Source of the DNA: Epiperipatus broadwayi
Taxonomy: Eukaryota; Onychophora; Udeonychophora; Euonychophora; Peripatidae
Direction: 5' to 3'
Length of the DNA stretch: 64,000 bases
NCBI GenBank assembly: GCA_028023455.1
Contig: JAQFVV010000206.1
Span: forward strand, 1,907,361-1,971,360
The notes under the pieces are model-generated. The model had not been told where the DNA came from. It did not search any database and was given only the letters and a program-made list of their open reading frames with translations. A program made the position numbers and the translations under genes. This document shows, in pieces, positions 60,825 through 64,000 of this stretch (position 1 is the stretch's first letter; every line of letters starts with the position of its first letter).

Positions 60825-61200
60825 TATAAAAGGAGTATTTATCTTTTGTTAAAAAAAATCATTCACATTCTGAGATTCGTAGGGGTTTATTCAGAGATCC
60901 AGATATTCAGAAATTTAAGTGTGATAGTGAACATGTCATTACTGATGCAGACAACATTAATGCATAAGATGCAGAATTAGCAAAATGCATTGCTAGAACA
61001 ACATAGGAGTGTTTGAGTTGGCTTCATGCCCCAAGTTCTCAGCAAAATGTATCCTCACCTGATACCAATGCTTAAGTCATAAAGGAGACACTGCTGCACA
61101 CTCCTCCCCATTGTTGAGCCAAAGAAGGAATATAAGCCCAGAGACCAATGGAACACCAAAGTTCAATTGGTTGGAAATTGACAATAAAAACCTAGGTAAA
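60825..61200 (+). pseudogene. Decayed open frame of unknown origin
   Basis: One + strand frame reads HSEIRRGLFRDPDIQKFKCD, SEHVITDADNINA, DAELAKCIARTT and ECLSWLHAPSSQQNVSSPDT with only TAA/TAG interruptions, each one step from CAA or CAG. This suggests a once-open frame of over 100 codons. I do not recognise the protein; the clean frame and complex composition set it apart from the surroundings. It could be the coding part of an unidentified transposon. Confidence 0.35.
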
Positions 61201-61939
61201 TATATTTTCAATAATAACTGTCTAGATACTTTATTTTAAATGAAATGAACTTAAAGGATTATCATAAATTTATCCTGAAAGTAATCGTTTATATTTTCTT
61301 ATGTAAAATTTATTATGTTATATTATGTTAAATATGAGTGTGTAAATAAATAATAATGTTTGCTTTATTGTTATTTGGTCTATTCTTCATTTCTCTTGTA
61401 ACTGTTTTACCATTAATTTAAGAGTAGAAATAGTATATTTAAAGTAAAATGCACTGAACCCCATGATTAGAGTAAAAGCTAGTTTTGGATATTTCAAGTG
61501 CTGGATTTGGGTGCCTGTCATCTGAGCATGCCAGCTATATGTAACATATGGTTGGCTAGAACATGAGTTTTATTCTCAAAACAAATAAAATGCTTTGGAT
61601 GGCAGGTTTTTGTTCCAGCAGTTGAGAGATGCTATAACCAGGAAATATGGTCAAGCTATTCACTTGTATAGCTTCAATCTGACTATAGGTATCTTTGATG
61701 GTTAATCTATCAATGGTATTCTACCCCTCTGCTTGAAGTTCTGGTACACTGCTGTGCCTTATAGAAGAAAAAATAAACACAAAATATAAATAAAGTGAAA
61801 ATGTAGTAAATAATAGATGTTAATAAATAAAATAATAAGTACTAGAAGATATTACTAAATAAATAAGGTTCTGAATATAATAAAGTATAAATATAAATAT
61901 TAAGCTGTTAAAGTAAAAAAAAATATTGTGGGTGGATCC
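61201..61939. other. Spacer, nothing recognised
   Basis: Includes a moderately complex patch at 61480-61760 with no identifiable coding or repeat content. Confidence 0.4.
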
Positions 61940-61993
61940 AGTATAATATATGTATATATAGCTTGCAAAATAAGCTTTTAACAAGCTTTGATA

Positions 61994-62052
61994 ATATCCT
62001 CAACCCCAGACCAGTTTCTGCTACTGGCATTGTCAGTGAGATGCCAGGATAT
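61994..62052 (-). ncRNA. Type I hammerhead ribozyme, 62-kb family, unit 1
   Basis: On the - strand: CTGACAA (one change from CUGANGA), stem II TGC/GCA with a CAGTA loop, GAAAC, minimal stem III, GTC, then TGGGG. Inner stem I pairs ATCTCA with TGGGGT using two G-U pairs; the outer helix ATATCC with GGATAT is perfect. The A in place of G in the core probably weakens or abolishes cleavage of this copy. Confidence 0.82.
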
Positions 62053-62368
62053 CCAAGCATTAGATTAAAAATACCAAGACAAGCCCAGCACCTTATCTAA
62101 TGTATAACTATTAAGTAGAAAATCTGAAATTTTCAGACATTCATGTCTTTCAATCCAGTTATCTAATTTAAATAGCCATATGGGACTGAACTAAGTTCAG
62201 AGACACCATATATTAATAGCTTTAGCAATAAAAAATTGCCAAACCCTTAATAGCAAAAAATAAAATTACAAAAAAATCAAGTCAGATCTCACATGACCTA
62301 ATTTAATAAGCTTGTATTTACAAATGTTATATATAGAGCTCTAAAATAAGCTCTTAACAAGCTTTGAG

Positions 62369-62428
62369 AATATTCTCAACCTGAGACTGGTTTCTGATAC
62401 TGGTATTGTCAGTGAGATGCCAGGATAT
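62369..62428 (-). ncRNA. Hammerhead ribozyme remnant, 62-kb family, unit 2
   Basis: Same layout as unit 1, but two of the three stem II pairs are lost (TAC against TCA) and the core has CTGACAA. Probably inactive. Confidence 0.75.
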
Positions 62429-62730
62429 CCAAGCATTATATTAAAAATACCAAGACAAGCCCAGCACTTTATCTAATGTATAACTGTTAAGTAGAAAATC
62501 TGAAATTTTCAGACATTCATATGTCTTCCAATCCAGATATCTAATTTAAATAGCCATATGGGACTGAACTAAGTTCAGATACACCATATATTAATAGCTT
62601 TAGCAATAAAAAATTGCCAAATCCTTAATAGCAAAAAATCAAGTCAGATCTCACATGATCTAATTTAATAAGCTTGTATTTACAAATGTTATATATAGAG
62701 CTCGCAAAATAAGCTCTTAACAAGCTTTGA

Positions 62731-62793
62731 GAATACCCTGAACCCCAAACCAGTTTTTGCTATTGGCATCATCAGTGAGGTGTCAGAATATTC
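62731..62793 (-). ncRNA. Hammerhead ribozyme, 62-kb family, unit 3
   Basis: This unit keeps the consensus CTGATGA and stem II TGC/GCA (loop CAATA), but has AAAA in place of GAAA and TTT in place of GTC at the cleavage site. The outer stem I changed on both strands (GAATAT with GTATTC) and still pairs through a G-U, a compensatory pattern relative to unit 1. Confidence 0.78.
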
Positions 62794-63066
62794 GAGCATT
62801 AGATTAAAAATACCAGGACAAGCCCAGCACTTTATCTAATGTATAACTATTAAATAGAAAATCTGAAATTTTCATACATCCATATGTCTTCCAATCCAGC
62901 TATCTAACTTAAATAACTAACAACACCAGCAGCAGAAACTGGTCTGGGGTTGAGGATATTCTCAAAGCTTGTTAAGAGCTTATTTTGTAAGATATATATA
63001 TATATATATAACATTTGTAAATACAATGTGACATCTGACATATATATTCCATGACATAATTATATA

Positions 63067-63525
63067 CACCTGGGTCTCATTTTACTTGATAGATAGGTTC
63101 CTCAGAAAACACACGCAAACAAAATCACACAAAAATAGACGTAACTTACATTGATAAAAAGGGGCTGCAGTCTGTGATTTTTCAAAATTTGCGTAAAAGC
63201 AAAGCACCAACATAAAATTACTTTAAAATTCATGCAAAAAAAAAAAATAAGGAAATAAAATATGACTAATAAAAAATTTCAAATTTGAAAAAAATTGATA
63301 TAAGACAAATATTTTTTAACTATATTTAATTTCATTCAAAATAATATATTTTTATGCGTAATTTACAGTACAGTAATTTACATTTTTTATACATGTTTTA
63401 ATTATTATTGCTATTTGCCGAAAAACACGTTCGTTTGCAAACTGGTAAAAAATCAGTTCTCACAAGAGGAAATACAACTAGTGCCAACATCACTCTCACG
63501 TTGTGTTAATGGTTTTCTGATGACA
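63067..63525. mobile_element. Partial copy of the TIR element at 177-1030
   Basis: Starts CACCTGGGTCTCATTTTAC after a TA (63065-63066) and follows the left half of the 177-1030 element in the same orientation through AAAATCA, TTGCGTAAAAGCAAA, GGAAATAAA and GTTGTGTTAATGGTTTTCTG. After about 63525 the two diverge, so this copy is truncated, rearranged or from a different subfamily whose right end lies beyond the window. Confidence 0.75.
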
Positions 63526-64000
63526 ATGTAATTAGTAATTAATCTTTGAGATGATGATTTTATTAATTGTTTATGAACTTAGACTTATGATAATAAAAAG
63601 ACATTTATTCACCACTGCTGGGAAAAATTTAATTAAAACTAACAACTAAAAATTAAATTCTTATTTTTGTCTTTAATTTTTTAATTTTCAACTTTGTTTA
63701 AAAATCAAATTTCATTTTACATCACATTAATTTCAAGTCGCTGTAAGTAATTTTTAAATTGTTAATTACAATTAAAAATCAGATTTTAATTTTTAATTGT
63801 CAAATTTAATTGTGCCCACTGCTATTACTCACCTTTAAAAATAAACTTGCAAACACTAAATTATTAATAATTGATTACGTTCTTTTTTAAAAAGCAAAAA
63901 CAGAATGTGATTTAAAATGCAAAATTAACACACACAATGTTTGAACAAATTTACATTATAATCTTGTAAAATTTAATGTGTGTATACATAAAATGTGGAA
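63526..64000. other. A+T-rich window end, nothing recognised
   Basis: No coding sequence. It may be the distinct right half of the preceding TIR element, but no inverted terminus is seen before the window ends. Confidence 0.4.

Larger units (their letters stand above)
61940..63040 (-). mobile_element. Tandem hammerhead array, three units plus inverted 5' copy
   Basis: Three direct units (landmark CTTAACAAGCTTTGA; hammerhead positions 62009, 62385 and 62748, so periods of 376 and 363 bp) are followed on the right by a partial copy in the opposite orientation (62925-63040, CAGAAACTGGTCTGGGG then GAGGATATTCTC). Units share GATGCCAGGATATCCAAGCA, AAGACAAGCCCAGCAC and TCTGAAATTTTCAGACATTC. The ribozyme reads on the - strand, which puts the inverted copy at the 5' end. 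The third unit is truncated at about 62915. No coding capacity. Same architecture as the 42- and 44-kb elements but unrelated in unit sequence except at the ribozyme. Confidence 0.85.

Noticed and set aside
1-64000. CRISPR arrays, bacterial operons, intact tRNA or rRNA genes
   Set aside because: None seen. tRNA-like sequences carry stem mismatches and SINE features, and the repeats lack CRISPR spacing.

Overview
The window is about 64 kb of very A+T-rich animal DNA: long introns and flanks packed with decayed retroelements, no operons, no bacterial-type genes. The only host gene I can support is on the + strand. Five exons (11879-11996, 13623-13793, 24030-24136, 38503-38579, 40203-40307) splice in a consistent reading phase and encode the C-terminal end of a voltage-gated calcium channel alpha2/delta subunit: a Cys-x-x-Cys segment, an NTNLL block, an RYRRRPKIC block and a hydrophobic GPI-type tail that ends at a stop at 40305-40307. 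Alpha2/delta subunits are animal proteins, so the source is a metazoan, probably an invertebrate with an A+T-rich genome; I cannot name the species.

Nearly everything else recognisable is mobile. From left to right: a TIR element (177-1030); a four-unit palindromic repeat with a possible hammerhead ribozyme (1895-3705) interrupted by a tRNA-Gly-type SINE; a Penelope-like element (PLE) relic (5199-6450); two palindromic PLE remnants (8880-9615, 11098-11705); RTE-type LINE fragments (10612, 12034, 23590, 24830, 47384); two copies of an APE-type LINE joined head to tail on the - strand (16975-23455) inside the 10-kb intron; a palindromic PLE with a SINE insertion (25830-28130) inside the 14-kb intron; several unclassified inverted and tandem repeats (28-36 kb); a hAT-like MITE (39505-39859); and, beyond the gene, two hammerhead-bearing repeats (41949-42564, 44045-45012), three more PLEs (45150-49095, 52555-54775, 58221-60294), and a tandem hammerhead array (61940-63040).

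The most striking result is the set of self-cleaving hammerhead ribozyme motifs. Three repeat families with unrelated flanking sequence (units of 451, 398 and about 365-376 bp) carry the same type I hammerhead layout: catalytic strands CUGANGA and GAAA, a 3-bp stem II with a 5-nt loop, a very short stem III, and a stem I made of two 6-bp helices whose bases differ between families yet still pair. A fourth family (410-bp unit) carries a weaker candidate. These repeats and most of the PLEs share one layout: a partial copy in inverted orientation at the 5' end, followed by the forward copy or tandem copies. This suggests retrozyme-like or PLE-derived elements that use circular or multimeric RNA and PLE-type insertion.

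All retroelement reading frames seen here carry frameshifts, stops or truncations, so none appears autonomous. All calls were made by eye, without database searches.
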